Shown: positions 42,481 to 51,106 of the stretch, piece after piece
Numbering within the stretch: the first letter of the stretch is position 1
Layout of the letters: each line of letters opens with the position of its first letter
Source of the DNA: Phycisphaerales bacterium
GTDB lineage: Bacteria > Planctomycetota > Phycisphaerae > Phycisphaerales > SM1A02
Direction: 5' to 3'
DNA length: 64,000 nt
Assembly (NCBI GenBank): GCA_029246705.1
Contig: JAQWMQ010000015.1
Coordinates: 1 to 64,000, forward strand
Translations under genes and position numbers: made by a program
The notes under the pieces: model-generated
The model's database searches: none
What the model was told of the DNA's origin: nothing
The model's input: the letters and a program-made list of their open reading frames with translations, nothing else

Positions 42481-43311
42481 ATGACGGTGAGCGAAGTCGC
42501 ACTCCCTCAACAGCGCAAGTTCGGGGTAACCGAACGCAGGGATAATTGGTGGTTCAAGCCACTGCTCGTCTTTCTCGGTTTCTCCGCGTTCATCGTCTAT
42601 TCGACGTGGGCTGCCTTTCAGGGCGTGAACTACTTCTACGGCGGACTCGAACAGGGAGGCGCGGACTACCTGTCCCCCTTCTACTCACCCCTGCTCTGGG
42701 GCGAGGCACGAGCACACCCCTGGATCGGGGTCGGAACACCCTCCTTCTGGCCGGAATTCCTCCCCTTCACCCCGGCCCTCCTGATCCTCTGGGCACCGGG
42801 CGGATTCCGGTTCACGTGCTACTACTACCGAGGCGCCTACTACAAGTCGTTCTGGATGGACCCGGTGAACTGCAGCGTAGGTGAACCCCGAAAGGGCTAC
42901 CGAGGAGAACAGAAGCTTCCCCTCATCATGCAGAACGTCCACAGGTACTTTCTGTACCTCGCCCTGGCCTTCATCGGCATCCTGCTCTTCGATGCCATCA
43001 AGGGCTTCATCTTCATGAACAAGGACGGCACCCACTCCTTCGGAGTGGGGATTGGTTCGATCGTGATGCTGCTCAACGCATTCTTCCTGAGCATGTACAC
43101 CTGCGGATGTCACTCCTTCCGACACATGGTCGGCGGACGCAAGGACTGCGGCAGTTGCTCGGGGCCCTGTGGCAGCGCCTACAAGGCGGTCAGCTGCCTG
43201 AACGGCAAGCACATGATGTGGGCATGGATCAGCCTCTTCTGGGTCGGCTTCACCGATTTCTACATCAGGATGTGCGCTGCCGGCCACATCACTGACTGGA
43301 GGATCTTCTGA
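42481..43311 (+). CDS. sdhC: Succinate dehydrogenase membrane anchor, five-helix type, with Cys-rich loop
   Basis: The product has 276 residues from ATG 42481, with GGAG 9 nt upstream. Five membrane segments are visible (about 22-45, 100-120, 152-175, 185-207, 242-265). This single fused anchor is the actinobacterial-like SdhC type. Candidate haem ligands are His in NVHRYFLYLAL and in CHSFRHMVGG. Between the last two helices lies an unusual Cys-rich loop (CGCHSFRH, then RKDCGSCSGPCGSAYKAVSC). It immediately precedes sdhA with 3 nt between. It anchors the flavoprotein/iron-sulfur dimer and handles quinone. Confidence 0.88.
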   Translation: MTVSEVALPQQRKFGVTERRDNWWFKPLLVFLGFSAFIVYSTWAAFQGVNYFYGGLEQGGADYLSPFYSPLLWGEARAHPWIGVGTPSFWPEFLPFTPALLILWAPGGFRFTCYYYRGAYYKSFWMDPVNCSVGEPRKGYRGEQKLPLIMQNVHRYFLYLALAFIGILLFDAIKGFIFMNKDGTHSFGVGIGSIVMLLNAFFLSMYTCGCHSFRHMVGGRKDCGSCSGPCGSAYKAVSCLNGKHMMWAWISLFWVGFTDFYIRMCAAGHITDWRIF

Positions 43312-43314
43312 ATC

Positions 43315-45132
43315 ATGAGTTCCTACCAGACACATGAATTCGATGTCCTCGTGATCGGCGCAGGCGGAGCAGGACTTCGCGCGGCGATCGAGGCATCAGG
43401 CGCCGGACAGTCGGTCGGACTGGTCTGCAAGAGCCTGCTCGGCAAGGCACACACCGTGATGGCCGAGGGCGGCATGGCCGCCGCGATGGGCAACTCCGAT
43501 GACCGGGACGACTGGTCGACGCACTTCGCCGACACCATGCGTGGCGGGCAGTACCTCAACGACTGGCGCATGGCGGAACTCCACGCCAAGGAGGCCCCGG
43601 CGCGGGTACGTGAACTCGAAGCCTGGGGCGCGGTCTTCGATCGCACCAAGGACGGCAAGATCAACCAGCGCAACTTCGGCGGACACAAGTACCGAAGACT
43701 CGCCCATGTCGGGGACCGAACCGGACTCGAGATGATTCGAACCCTCCAGGACCATGGCATCCACCAGGGCTTCGAAGTCTTCATGGAGTACACGGTCGTC
43801 GAACTCCTGAAGGATGGGGACCGGATCGCCGGTGCCTTCGCCTACGAACGAAACCACGGGAGATTCCACCTCTTCAAGGCGAAGTCGGTCATCATCGCCA
43901 CCGGAGGCGTGGGACGCTGCTACAAGATCACCTCCAACAGCTGGGAAGGCACGGGAGACGGGCATGCGCTCGCCTATCGAGCCGGAGCCACGATGCGAGA
44001 CATGGAATTCCTGCAGTTCCATCCCACCGGCATGGTGTGGCCCCCCAGCGTCCGAGGCATCCTGGTCACCGAAGGCGTTCGCGGAGAGGGCGGCATCCTC
44101 CAGAACAGCGAAGGCCGCCGCTTCATGTTCGACGACATCCCCGACGCCTACACCCACCAGACCGCGGACAACGAGGATGAAGGCTGGCGTTACATCATCG
44201 GGGACAAGGAGGCACGGAGACCGCCGGAACTCCTGACCCGTGACCATGTGGCTCGATGCATCGTCCGCGAGGTCCGTGAAGGTCGTGGCTCCCCCCATGG
44301 CGGTGTTTTCCTGAACATCCACTGGATCAAGGAGCAGCTGAAGGACGGCAGTGAACACATCAAGAAGAAGCTGCCCAGCATGTACCACCAGTTCATGGAA
44401 CTCGGTGGCGTCGACATCACCAAGGAATCGATGGAGGTCGGACCGACGACCCACTACGTGATGGGTGGCATCCAGGTCGACAGTGAAACCCAGATGTCGA
44501 TCGTCCCCGGACTCTTCGCCGCGGGCGAGTGTGCTGGCGGACTGCATGGTGCCAACCGGCTCGGAGGCAATTCACTCAGCGACCTGGTGGTCTTCGGCAA
44601 GCGTGCCGGGGAGTACGCCGCGAAGTACGCCGCGGACCAGTCAATGCCGACGATCGACGCCGGGAGGATCGAGGAGATCGAACGGCATGCCCTCCGCCCC
44701 TTCGAGACCGACGGTGACGGCGAGAACCCGTTCGAAATCCAGCACGATCTGCAGAACATGATGCAGGAACGTGCCGGCATCGTGCGAACCGAGGAAAACC
44801 TGTCCTTCGCCCTCGATGCACTGGTCGGATTGCGTGAGCGTGCCTCCCGGGCCAGTGCCTACGACAATCGCGACTACAACCCGGGTTGGCACACCGCGCT
44901 CGACCTCGACAACCTGCTCGATGTCAGCGAGATGATCGTCAGGAGCGCGATCGAACGCCGAGAGTCCCGCGGCGGCCACTTCCACGACGACTACCCCCAG
45001 AAGTGCGAGCAGCATGGGACCTGGAACACGGTGATCACCATGACTGGGGACGGTTCGATGCAGCGGGCCGAGCAGCAGATCCCTGCGATCCGCGAGGACC
45101 TGCAATCGATCATCGAGGAGAACCAGAAATGA
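43315..45132 (+). CDS. sdhA: Succinate dehydrogenase/fumarate reductase flavoprotein subunit
   Basis: The 605-residue protein starts with the FAD-binding VLVIGAGGAGLRAAIEASGA. The flavinylation site is in KAHTVMAEGGMAAAMG. Further signatures are QFHPTGMVWPPSVRGILVTE, GVRGEGGILQNSEGRRF, THYVMGGIQVD and GECAGGLHGANRLGGNSLSD, with active-site Arg and His in the last segments. It oxidises succinate to fumarate and passes electrons to SdhB. It overlaps sdhB by 4 nt (ATGA), so subunit production is coupled. Confidence 0.97.
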   Translation: MSSYQTHEFDVLVIGAGGAGLRAAIEASGAGQSVGLVCKSLLGKAHTVMAEGGMAAAMGNSDDRDDWSTHFADTMRGGQYLNDWRMAELHAKEAPARVRELEAWGAVFDRTKDGKINQRNFGGHKYRRLAHVGDRTGLEMIRTLQDHGIHQGFEVFMEYTVVELLKDGDRIAGAFAYERNHGRFHLFKAKSVIIATGGVGRCYKITSNSWEGTGDGHALAYRAGATMRDMEFLQFHPTGMVWPPSVRGILVTEGVRGEGGILQNSEGRRFMFDDIPDAYTHQTADNEDEGWRYIIGDKEARRPPELLTRDHVARCIVREVREGRGSPHGGVFLNIHWIKEQLKDGSEHIKKKLPSMYHQFMELGGVDITKESMEVGPTTHYVMGGIQVDSETQMSIVPGLFAAGECAGGLHGANRLGGNSLSDLVVFGKRAGEYAAKYAADQSMPTIDAGRIEEIERHALRPFETDGDGENPFEIQHDLQNMMQERAGIVRTEENLSFALDALVGLRERASRASAYDNRDYNPGWHTALDLDNLLDVSEMIVRSAIERRESRGGHFHDDYPQKCEQHGTWNTVITMTGDGSMQRAEQQIPAIREDLQSIIEENQK

Positions 45133-45923
45133 CCACCGCAACCTTCAGAATCTGGAGAGGAACCGGCAACGAAGGTTCGTGGGAGGAATACCCCGTCGAG
45201 ATCAGCGAGGGCATGGTGGTCCTTGACGCAATCCACGCGATCCAGACGGAACATGCAAATGATCTTGCCGTGCGCTGGAACTGCAAGGCTGGCAAGTGCG
45301 GCTCCTGCTCCGCGGAGATCAACGGAAACCCCCGCCTGATGTGCATGACCAGGATGGAGACCATCGACACCAGCCAGCCGGTGACCGTCGAACCGCTTCG
45401 AGCCTTCCCCCGGGTCCGGGACCTGGTCACCGACGTCTCGGTCAACTTCCGGATGAAGAAGAGCGTGACCCCCTTCACGCCGAGAAAACCGGATGCGGCG
45501 GACGGAACCTGGCGCATGAAGCAGGAGGACGTCGATCGCGTGCAGGAGTTCCGCAAGTGCATCGAATGCTTCCTCTGCCAGGACGTCTGCCACGTCCTTC
45601 GCGATCACCACAAGCACGATGAATTCATAGGTCCCCGCCACTTCGTCTACAACGCAGCACTCGAGATGCACCCCCTCGACGTCGCGGATCGAACCAGCGA
45701 CCTCAAGAAGCGGGACGGCATCGGCTACTGCAACATCACCAAGTGCTGCACCGCGGTCTGCCCGGAACACATCAAGATCACCGACAATGCGATCATCCCG
45801 CTCAAGGAACGTGTAGTCGACGAGTTCTACGACCCGTTGACCAGGCTCTTCAGGATCTTCATGCCGAAGAAACAGGAGCCCGCAGCGACCCCCGAGGAGA
45901 TCGGCAAGGTCATCGACGGCTGA
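45129..45923 (+). CDS. sdhB: Succinate dehydrogenase/fumarate reductase iron-sulfur subunit
   Basis: The product has 264 residues. The [2Fe-2S] ligands are CKAGKCGSCSAEI with the later Cys in LMCMTRM. The second ferredoxin-like cluster is CIECFLCQDVCHV, and the last is YCNITKCCTAVCPEHIKITD, together giving the usual 2Fe-2S, 4Fe-4S, 3Fe-4S set. It relays electrons from SdhA to quinone at SdhC. It starts inside the sdhA stop and ends 5 nt before the convergent UbiA-type gene, with no visible terminator between. Confidence 0.96.
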   Translation: MTTATFRIWRGTGNEGSWEEYPVEISEGMVVLDAIHAIQTEHANDLAVRWNCKAGKCGSCSAEINGNPRLMCMTRMETIDTSQPVTVEPLRAFPRVRDLVTDVSVNFRMKKSVTPFTPRKPDAADGTWRMKQEDVDRVQEFRKCIECFLCQDVCHVLRDHHKHDEFIGPRHFVYNAALEMHPLDVADRTSDLKKRDGIGYCNITKCCTAVCPEHIKITDNAIIPLKERVVDEFYDPLTRLFRIFMPKKQEPAATPEEIGKVIDG

Positions 45924-45927
45924 TCGT

Positions 45928-46878
45928 TCAGGTGATGAGCAGCTTCTCGAGCAGCCCACGGACCATCGGACTGTAGAGGCACGCGATCACGCCCGCGAAG
46001 AAGAAGAACACGCCGATCTGAACCATGCGATCGGACACCAACGCCTGGAGTGGGCTGTCGGACAGTCCTTCGGATGCACGGCGATAGAACCGATGCATCA
46101 CGATCAGGACAAACGGCGAAAGCAGTGCGATTCCGGAGGCTCCGACGCCGAAGAGTTCCCTGGCATGCGGACTCAGGGCATAGGTCAGGTACATCATCAC
46201 GCTCAGGACCGCGCTCACCCCGAGCAGCCAGTTGAGCTCCATCCGGCTGTCGTAGCCGGCGGGTGACTTCCATTCGGAGGACTTTTCGCGTTCGGCGGAA
46301 CTGTGATCACAGAGACGTTTGATGAACCCGAGGTAGAGACAGAGGAAGAAGACGCAGAGCAGGAGCCAGATCGAGATCCGGTCGTCGATCGCGAGTGCGC
46401 CCGCGGCGGCGCGCAGCGTGAATCCGAGTGCGATCACCACCACGTCGACCAGGACGACGTACTTGGCCCCGCCGTTGTAGAGGATCTGCAGCAAGAGATA
46501 GATCCCAAGGACCACCAGGACGCCGTAGCCCGTGAGAAACCCGAGGAAGAGACCCGAAAGCGCCAGCAGGATCCCGATGAGGAACGCGCTGGCGGCCGTG
46601 ATCTGCCCGGAAGCCACCGGACGGAGACGTTTCACCGGATGGGTGCGATCCTTCTCCGCATCGAGCGCGTCGTTGAAGCAGTAGACCGAGGAGGAGACCA
46701 GGGAGAACGCCATGAACGCGAGCAGTGCAAGCAGGACGACCTCGCCAGCAGACAGTGCCCCCGTTTCGCTCTTGGGAGTCGCCAGCCAGAACACGATGGG
46801 AAGCAGGACGAAGAGATTCTTCACCCAGTCCTGCACGCGCATCAGTTTCAATACCGGCATGTGAATCCGTCCATTCAC
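45928..46878 (-). CDS. UbiA-family prenyltransferase (decaprenyl-phosphate phosphoribosyltransferase-like)
   Basis: The product has 316 residues from ATG 46878; ATG 46860 (MPVLKLMRVQDWVKN) is a good alternative because similarity begins there. It is a polytopic membrane protein of about nine helices. The first Asp motif is VYCFNDALDAEKDRTHPVK followed by RLRPVASG, which matches the NDxxDxxxDR-HPxKRxRPxASG pattern of DPPR synthase. The second Asp-rich loop lies near GFIKRLCDHSSAEREKSSEW. Such enzymes attach phosphoribose to polyprenyl phosphate, as for arabinan precursors. The physiological acceptor here is unknown. It ends next to sdhB in convergence. Confidence 0.85.
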   Translation of the reverse strand: MNGRIHMPVLKLMRVQDWVKNLFVLLPIVFWLATPKSETGALSAGEVVLLALLAFMAFSLVSSSVYCFNDALDAEKDRTHPVKRLRPVASGQITAASAFLIGILLALSGLFLGFLTGYGVLVVLGIYLLLQILYNGGAKYVVLVDVVVIALGFTLRAAAGALAIDDRISIWLLLCVFFLCLYLGFIKRLCDHSSAEREKSSEWKSPAGYDSRMELNWLLGVSAVLSVMMYLTYALSPHARELFGVGASGIALLSPFVLIVMHRFYRRASEGLSDSPLQALVSDRMVQIGVFFFFAGVIACLYSPMVRGLLEKLLIT

Positions 46879-46909
46879 GCTATCTATCGGCTCAGCAACG
46901 GGCCCGTCT

Positions 46910-48124
46910 CTATATCAGCTCCGAGAGGAGCGAATCAGACAACAGGATACCCCGGTCCGATAGGCGGAGACCTTCATCGGAGGATTCGAGAATCCCCTTC
47001 TCCAACCCCAGTTCGATCGCTTCCCGACGGCGACCACCGGGATCGGACTGCCCGAGCAGTTCCTCCAGGCGCTGGTGGGACATCCCCTCGCGAAGTCTCA
47101 GTTCCAGCATGAGATGCTCCCCCACTCGTCCGGAGGCGTCCGCACGTTCCAGATCCACGATCCTCGTCCATGGATTCGAATCAAGCCATTCGCCCAGCCT
47201 GGGGACGTTCTTCCACCGAGTGCCGTCGAGGTGACCGGAAGCACTCGGTCCGAATGCCAGCCAGTTGCCACTCCGCCAGTACACCAGGTTGTGACGGCAG
47301 GCCGCTCCGGGACGGCACCAGTTGCTGATCTCGTAGTGGTCGTAACCCGCCTGCTGGAGAACACGACAGGTGTGTTCATACATTTGTGCCTCGAGATCCT
47401 CCTCGAGGCGTTTGATCCGACCCAGTTCCAGTTTTCGGGTCAGGGGCGTGTTGGGTTCGTACTGAAGCCCGTAGCAGGAAAGGTGGGCGGGGCCCAGATC
47501 AAGTGCCCGCCGCAGGTCATCCTGCCACTGCTCGAGCGTCGATCCGGGCACGCCGTGGATGAGATCGAGGTTGAAGGCATCAAGCCCTGCATCGCGGAGG
47601 TGCTTGAGCGCCCGATCGACGCTCGAGGGGTCGTGATGTCGTTCGAGGGTCGCGAGCAGTTCCGGCTGGAAGCTCTGGCACCCCACGCTGACTCGATTGA
47701 CGCCTCCATCAGCCAGCACTTCGGCAATGCCCCGGTCGACCGTCTCCGGATTGGCTTCGACCGTCCATTCGAGGTCCTCATCCAGCGGCAGGTGTTCCCG
47801 GACGGCGGCCAGCAGTCGAGCCAGCAGGGGCGCTTCGAGAAGCGTCGGAGTCCCGCCACCGATGAAGACCGCCCCCATGGTGCCCTGCACGCGTGGTCCG
47901 ATCCGGGACAACTCCGCGGTGACACGATCAACGAAGACTGCCTGGCGGTCATCGGAGTCGACGATCGAGTAGAAGTCGCAGTAGTGGCACTTGTGGAAGC
48001 AGAATGGAACATGGATATAGGCGGCATCGACCGTGAACGGCTGCAGCGGGATGACATCCGACAAGTCACTCGACGGCACGCCGTTGGGTTCGTCTGCATC
48101 GAATTGCTGCAATTGAATCGACAT
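46910..48124 (-). CDS. hemW: Radical SAM heme chaperone HemW
   Basis: The product has 404 residues from ATG 48124; upstream ATGs at 48139 and 48199 extend the frame without family similarity. The radical SAM cluster is CFHKCHYCDF (CxxxCxxC) with AAYIHVPF before it. FIGGGTPTLLEA, WTVEANPETVD, GVNRVSVGCQSF and FNLDLIHGVPGSTLEQW are the HemW/HemN-type motifs, and YEISNWCRPGAACRHNLVYW follows. HemW inserts haem into respiratory enzymes rather than acting as the oxygen-independent coproporphyrinogen oxidase. It starts 130 nt downstream of the zinc-ribbon gene. Confidence 0.93.
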   Translation of the reverse strand: MSIQLQQFDADEPNGVPSSDLSDVIPLQPFTVDAAYIHVPFCFHKCHYCDFYSIVDSDDRQAVFVDRVTAELSRIGPRVQGTMGAVFIGGGTPTLLEAPLLARLLAAVREHLPLDEDLEWTVEANPETVDRGIAEVLADGGVNRVSVGCQSFQPELLATLERHHDPSSVDRALKHLRDAGLDAFNLDLIHGVPGSTLEQWQDDLRRALDLGPAHLSCYGLQYEPNTPLTRKLELGRIKRLEEDLEAQMYEHTCRVLQQAGYDHYEISNWCRPGAACRHNLVYWRSGNWLAFGPSASGHLDGTRWKNVPRLGEWLDSNPWTRIVDLERADASGRVGEHLMLELRLREGMSHQRLEELLGQSDPGGRRREAIELGLEKGILESSDEGLRLSDRGILLSDSLLSELI

Positions 48125-48255
48125 CGGTTCCAGTTTCATCGGTGATGCGGCCGGAAGATCCGGCCCTGACGAAACTAGGATAGGGCTCATGGCGGGCACT
48201 GACCTGCGAGTCCCTCGGGTTCACCCCGAAAGGACGCTGTCGCGCCGGGAAGGGA

Positions 48256-48456
48256 TCAGGAAGCGGTCTTCTGCTCACCCTCGAGTGCGCCTCGGGTCAT
48301 CGGTTCGGGACTCCGCGGATGCGGAATCCTGATGTTGGTCCCGCAACCACGACAACGAACCACACGCCCCTGCGCTCGTGGCGGAACGGCCAGGATCCGC
48401 TGGCAACCGAGATTGGGACACATGATCCGGATGATGTCACCCCTGTCGTCAGTCAT
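48256..48456 (-). CDS. Small zinc-ribbon protein
   Basis: The product has 66 residues from ATG 48456, preceded by GGGAGG at 7-nt spacing, which strongly supports translation. Two Cys pairs, MCPNLGC and RCRGCGTNIRIP, can bind one zinc in a zinc-ribbon of the MJ0042 type, often found at the start of planctomycete proteins. The rest is a polar tail. There is no further domain, so it may be a free-standing zinc ribbon or part of a small regulator. It lies upstream of hemW on the same strand; the 388-nt region on its other side holds the purA leader. Confidence 0.7.
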   Translation of the reverse strand: MTDDRGDIIRIMCPNLGCQRILAVPPRAQGRVVRCRGCGTNIRIPHPRSPEPMTRGALEGEQKTAS

Positions 48457-48621
48457 GTCGCCACCTCCCTGCGGTCGAAAAACGATCGGGACGAACTGCC
48501 CCGAACCGGATCCGGCTGCTTGAACAGGATCGACCGGGGTCGGGCGGACCTTGAGTTCTCACGGTCGAAGTCGGGAATGTCGGGTATATTTCCCCGGAAT
48601 CAGGGCCCTGTAACCAGTGAC

Positions 48622-48637
48622 TGCGGTTCAAACCGCA
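48622..48637 (+). other. Perfect 7-bp hairpin in the purA leader
   Basis: TGCGGTT (48622-48628) and AACCGCA (48631-48637) pair almost without a loop (or a 5-bp stem with a TCAA loop). It sits 35 nt upstream of the candidate small ORF at 48672 in the 388-nt region between the zinc-ribbon gene and purA. I see no SRP RNA, tmRNA or riboswitch signature in that region. Confidence 0.4.
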
Positions 48638-48671
48638 ACGAGAGAAGCTCCGTCCGGGAGAGGAGCAAGTC

Positions 48672-48848
48672 ATGAAGACGGCGACGGCCGCCCCCCCTGA
48701 AAACCGACCGAGCCAGTGCTCCCACACCATCGATTACACGCGTGGGATGGCGGTTGCCACGGTCCGAATTCGATACAATCACCGGTTGGAATCAGTGAAT
48801 TTCCGAACGAGGCACGAGCGGGCATGCGTCCCGGAACCGGAACCATGA
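48672..48848 (+). CDS. Candidate 58-residue upstream ORF overlapping purA by 4 nt
   Basis: ATG 48672 has AGGAG at 48661-48665, with an ideal 6-nt spacer. The frame runs 58 codons (starting MKTATAAPPENRPSQCSHTI, ending EPEP) and stops at TGA 48846-48848, which overlaps the purA ATG 48845-48847 as ATGA. The composition is basic and Arg-rich, with no recognisable domain. The start signal is better than that of purA itself, so coupling is plausible. Against it, TACAAT at 48774-48779 could be a purA promoter element inside the frame, and codon usage is less GC-biased near the 3' end. I treat it as a candidate leader or small protein. Confidence 0.4.
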   Translation: MKTATAAPPENRPSQCSHTIDYTRGMAVATVRIRYNHRLESVNFRTRHERACVPEPEP

Positions 48849-50143
48849 ACACAGCGATCACAGGTCTCCAGTGGGGTGACGAAGGCAAGGGCAAGATCGT
48901 CGATCTGATGACCTCAGATCACGACGTCGTGGTTCGATACAACGGAGGTGCGAATGCAGGGCACACCGTCGTCGTCGGCGAAGAGACCTACGCCCTGCAC
49001 CTGATGCCCTCGGGCATCCTCTCGCCCGACATCCAGTGCGTGATCGGCAACGGCGTGGTCATCGACCCGACCAAGCTGCTGGAAGAAATCGATTCCCTGG
49101 AATCTCGCGGCATCAACACCAATCAGCGCCTGTTCATCTCCGATCGGGCCCACGTGGTGCTCGACTACCACAAGATGCTCGACGGAGCGCTCGAGGAATT
49201 TCTTGCCGGTGGTCGCAGCGGCGCCTCGATCGGAACCACCCGGCGAGGCATCGGACCGGCCTACGCCGACAAGGTGCTCCGGGCTCCGGCCATCCGGGTC
49301 GGGGATCTTCGGTACCCCGACGTGCTTGAAGAGCGCGTCAGGATCGCCTGCGACCTGCACGGCGAACAGCTTGCCTCCCTGGGCTGGTCGGAACGACCCG
49401 ATCCGGAGAAGCTCATCGCCACCTGTCGGGACTGGGGTGCGCGACTGGGCGATCGGATCATCGACACCACCTACTTCCTGCATGACGCGGTCAAGGCAGG
49501 CAAGCGGCTGCTCTTCGAAGGGGCGAACGCCTGCCTCCTCGACGTGGACCACGGCACCTACCCCTTCGTGACCAGTTCCAACTGTTCAGCCCTGGGGATA
49601 CCGGCGGGGACCGGACTTCCCGCTGCGACCGTGGACCGCGTCATCGGAATCATGAAGGCCTATTCGACGCGAGTCGGAGCCGGCCCCTTCCCCACCGAGC
49701 TGGACAATGCCATCGGCGAACAGATCCGGGAGCGAGGCCGTGAGTACGGCACCACCACCGGACGCCCTCGTCGCTGCGGCTGGCTGGACCTCGTCGCGGT
49801 CCGGTACGCGGCGATGCTGTGCGGAACGACCTCGATCGCCTGCATGCTTCTGGACGTGCTCTTCGGGCTGGACGAGGTCAAGATCTGCACCGCCTATCGA
49901 CTTCCGGACGGATCCACCACCGATCGCTTCATCCCTGATGCCCACCGGCTTTCCGGGGTGGAACCAATCTACGAACGTCTTCCCGGCTGGGACGGCGAAC
50001 TCGACTTCGATGGTGCTCGAGAGCAGCTTCCCGACGGAGCTCGACGCTACCTCGATTTCATAGAGAAATACCTCGAGGTTCCCATCGAAGTGGTCAGTGT
50101 CGGGCCCGAACGAACCCAGACCCTGATGGCCTCGACCATCTGA
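48845..50143 (+). CDS. purA: Adenylosuccinate synthetase
   Basis: The product has 432 residues. It carries the GTP-binding GLQWGDEGKGKIVDL (residues about 6-20), VVRYNGGANAGHTVVV, SDRAHVVLDYHK, SIGTTRRGIGPAYADK, FEGANACLLDVDHGTYPFVT, GPFPTELDNAIGEQIRERGREYGTTTGRPRRCGWLD and the C-terminal SVGPERTQTL. It joins IMP and aspartate, using GTP, in AMP synthesis. An in-frame ATG at 48824 would add seven residues without family support. The stop of a candidate 58-codon ORF overlaps the start. uppS begins 17 nt downstream. Confidence 0.96.
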   Translation: MNTAITGLQWGDEGKGKIVDLMTSDHDVVVRYNGGANAGHTVVVGEETYALHLMPSGILSPDIQCVIGNGVVIDPTKLLEEIDSLESRGINTNQRLFISDRAHVVLDYHKMLDGALEEFLAGGRSGASIGTTRRGIGPAYADKVLRAPAIRVGDLRYPDVLEERVRIACDLHGEQLASLGWSERPDPEKLIATCRDWGARLGDRIIDTTYFLHDAVKAGKRLLFEGANACLLDVDHGTYPFVTSSNCSALGIPAGTGLPAATVDRVIGIMKAYSTRVGAGPFPTELDNAIGEQIRERGREYGTTTGRPRRCGWLDLVAVRYAAMLCGTTSIACMLLDVLFGLDEVKICTAYRLPDGSTTDRFIPDAHRLSGVEPIYERLPGWDGELDFDGAREQLPDGARRYLDFIEKYLEVPIEVVSVGPERTQTLMASTI

Positions 50144-50160
50144 GCAACCAACTCCGCACG

Positions 50161-50952
50161 ATGACCGCAGACGAACCATCATCCGGAACATCGATGGGAC
50201 GACCTCAGTCGCCAGCGTCATCCTGGCCACGACATATCGCGGTCATCATGGATGGCAACGGCCGATGGGCACGTGAACAGAACCTGCCGAGAATCGCCGG
50301 GCACCAGCGAGGTGCCGAAAGCGTGCGCAAGGTCGTCGAGCAGTGCCGCGCCCTCGAGATCGAGGCCCTCACGCTCTTTTCATTCTCGAGCGAGAACTGG
50401 AAGCGCCCCAGGGATGAAGTCGACGCGCTCATGACCCTGTGCTGCGAGCACCTGGTCAACGAGCGGAAGATGATGCTCGACAACGGGATCCGCCTTCGCT
50501 GGATCGGGCGCAATGACCCACTGCCTGCGCGGGTCGTCGATGAGCTTCGCAGGACCGAGGACGCCACCGCACACTGCCGGGGGCTCGATCTGGTCCTTGC
50601 GATCAACTACGGGGCGCGCGCGGAGATCGTCGATGCCGTGCGGTCACTCGCGAACGATGCACGAGCGGGCAGACTCTCCCCCGAGGACATCAGCGAAAGC
50701 CTCTTCGCCTCGCGGCTCTACACCGCCGGCCTGCCCGACCCCGACCTGCTGATACGAACCGCAGGAGAGCAGCGGCTCTCCAACTACCTGCTCTGGCAGA
50801 TCTCCTATGCGGAGATCCACGTGACCGATCGGTTCTGGCCGGACTTCGACGAGGATGCGCTCAACCAGGCCATCGATGATTTCGCGGGTCGAAAGAGACG
50901 CTTCGGCGGCATGGATACGCCCGTCGACGGGTCAACCGACGCCCCCAACTGA
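50161..50952 (+). CDS. uppS: Isoprenyl transferase (undecaprenyl diphosphate synthase type)
   Basis: The 263-residue cis-prenyl transferase has the catalytic Asp31 in HIAVIMDGNGRWAREQNLPR, then GHQRGAESVRKVVEQC, LTLFSFSSENWKRP, and the C-terminal LPDPDLLIRTAGEQRLSNYLLWQISYAE. It elongates FPP with IPP to undecaprenyl diphosphate, the lipid carrier of peptidoglycan and O-antigen units. Its short upstream extension of about 22 residues before the core is a little longer than in many homologues. It starts 17 nt after purA and ends before a clear terminator, so it is likely the last gene of the purA transcript. Confidence 0.95.
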   Translation: MTADEPSSGTSMGRPQSPASSWPRHIAVIMDGNGRWAREQNLPRIAGHQRGAESVRKVVEQCRALEIEALTLFSFSSENWKRPRDEVDALMTLCCEHLVNERKMMLDNGIRLRWIGRNDPLPARVVDELRRTEDATAHCRGLDLVLAINYGARAEIVDAVRSLANDARAGRLSPEDISESLFASRLYTAGLPDPDLLIRTAGEQRLSNYLLWQISYAEIHVTDRFWPDFDEDALNQAIDDFAGRKRRFGGMDTPVDGSTDAPN

Positions 50953-50971
50953 TCACCAAGGTCTCAAGATC

Positions 50972-51003
50972 AATCGCCTCCTGCGTTCCGCAGAGGCGAT
51001 TTT
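50972..51003 (+). terminator. Terminator after uppS
   Basis: AATCGCCT (50972-50979) and CTGCG pair with CGCAG and AGGCGATT (ending 51001), with one bulged C and a 3-nt loop. TTTTG overlaps the 3' arm on the plus strand. It lies 19 nt after the uppS stop. Confidence 0.75.
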
Positions 51004-51106
51004 GTGCTGATTTCGGCAGTCTGCATGTCAGATCGACTCGTTTGCGAACTAGCAATGAGTGAGGCGACCTGAGCACCAAGTCGCACGAACCAATGGAGAC
51101 TCAAAC

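Noticed and set aside
48457-48671. Search for SRP RNA, tmRNA or a riboswitch in the long region before purA
   Set aside because: Apart from a 7-bp hairpin no conserved core of these RNAs was seen.
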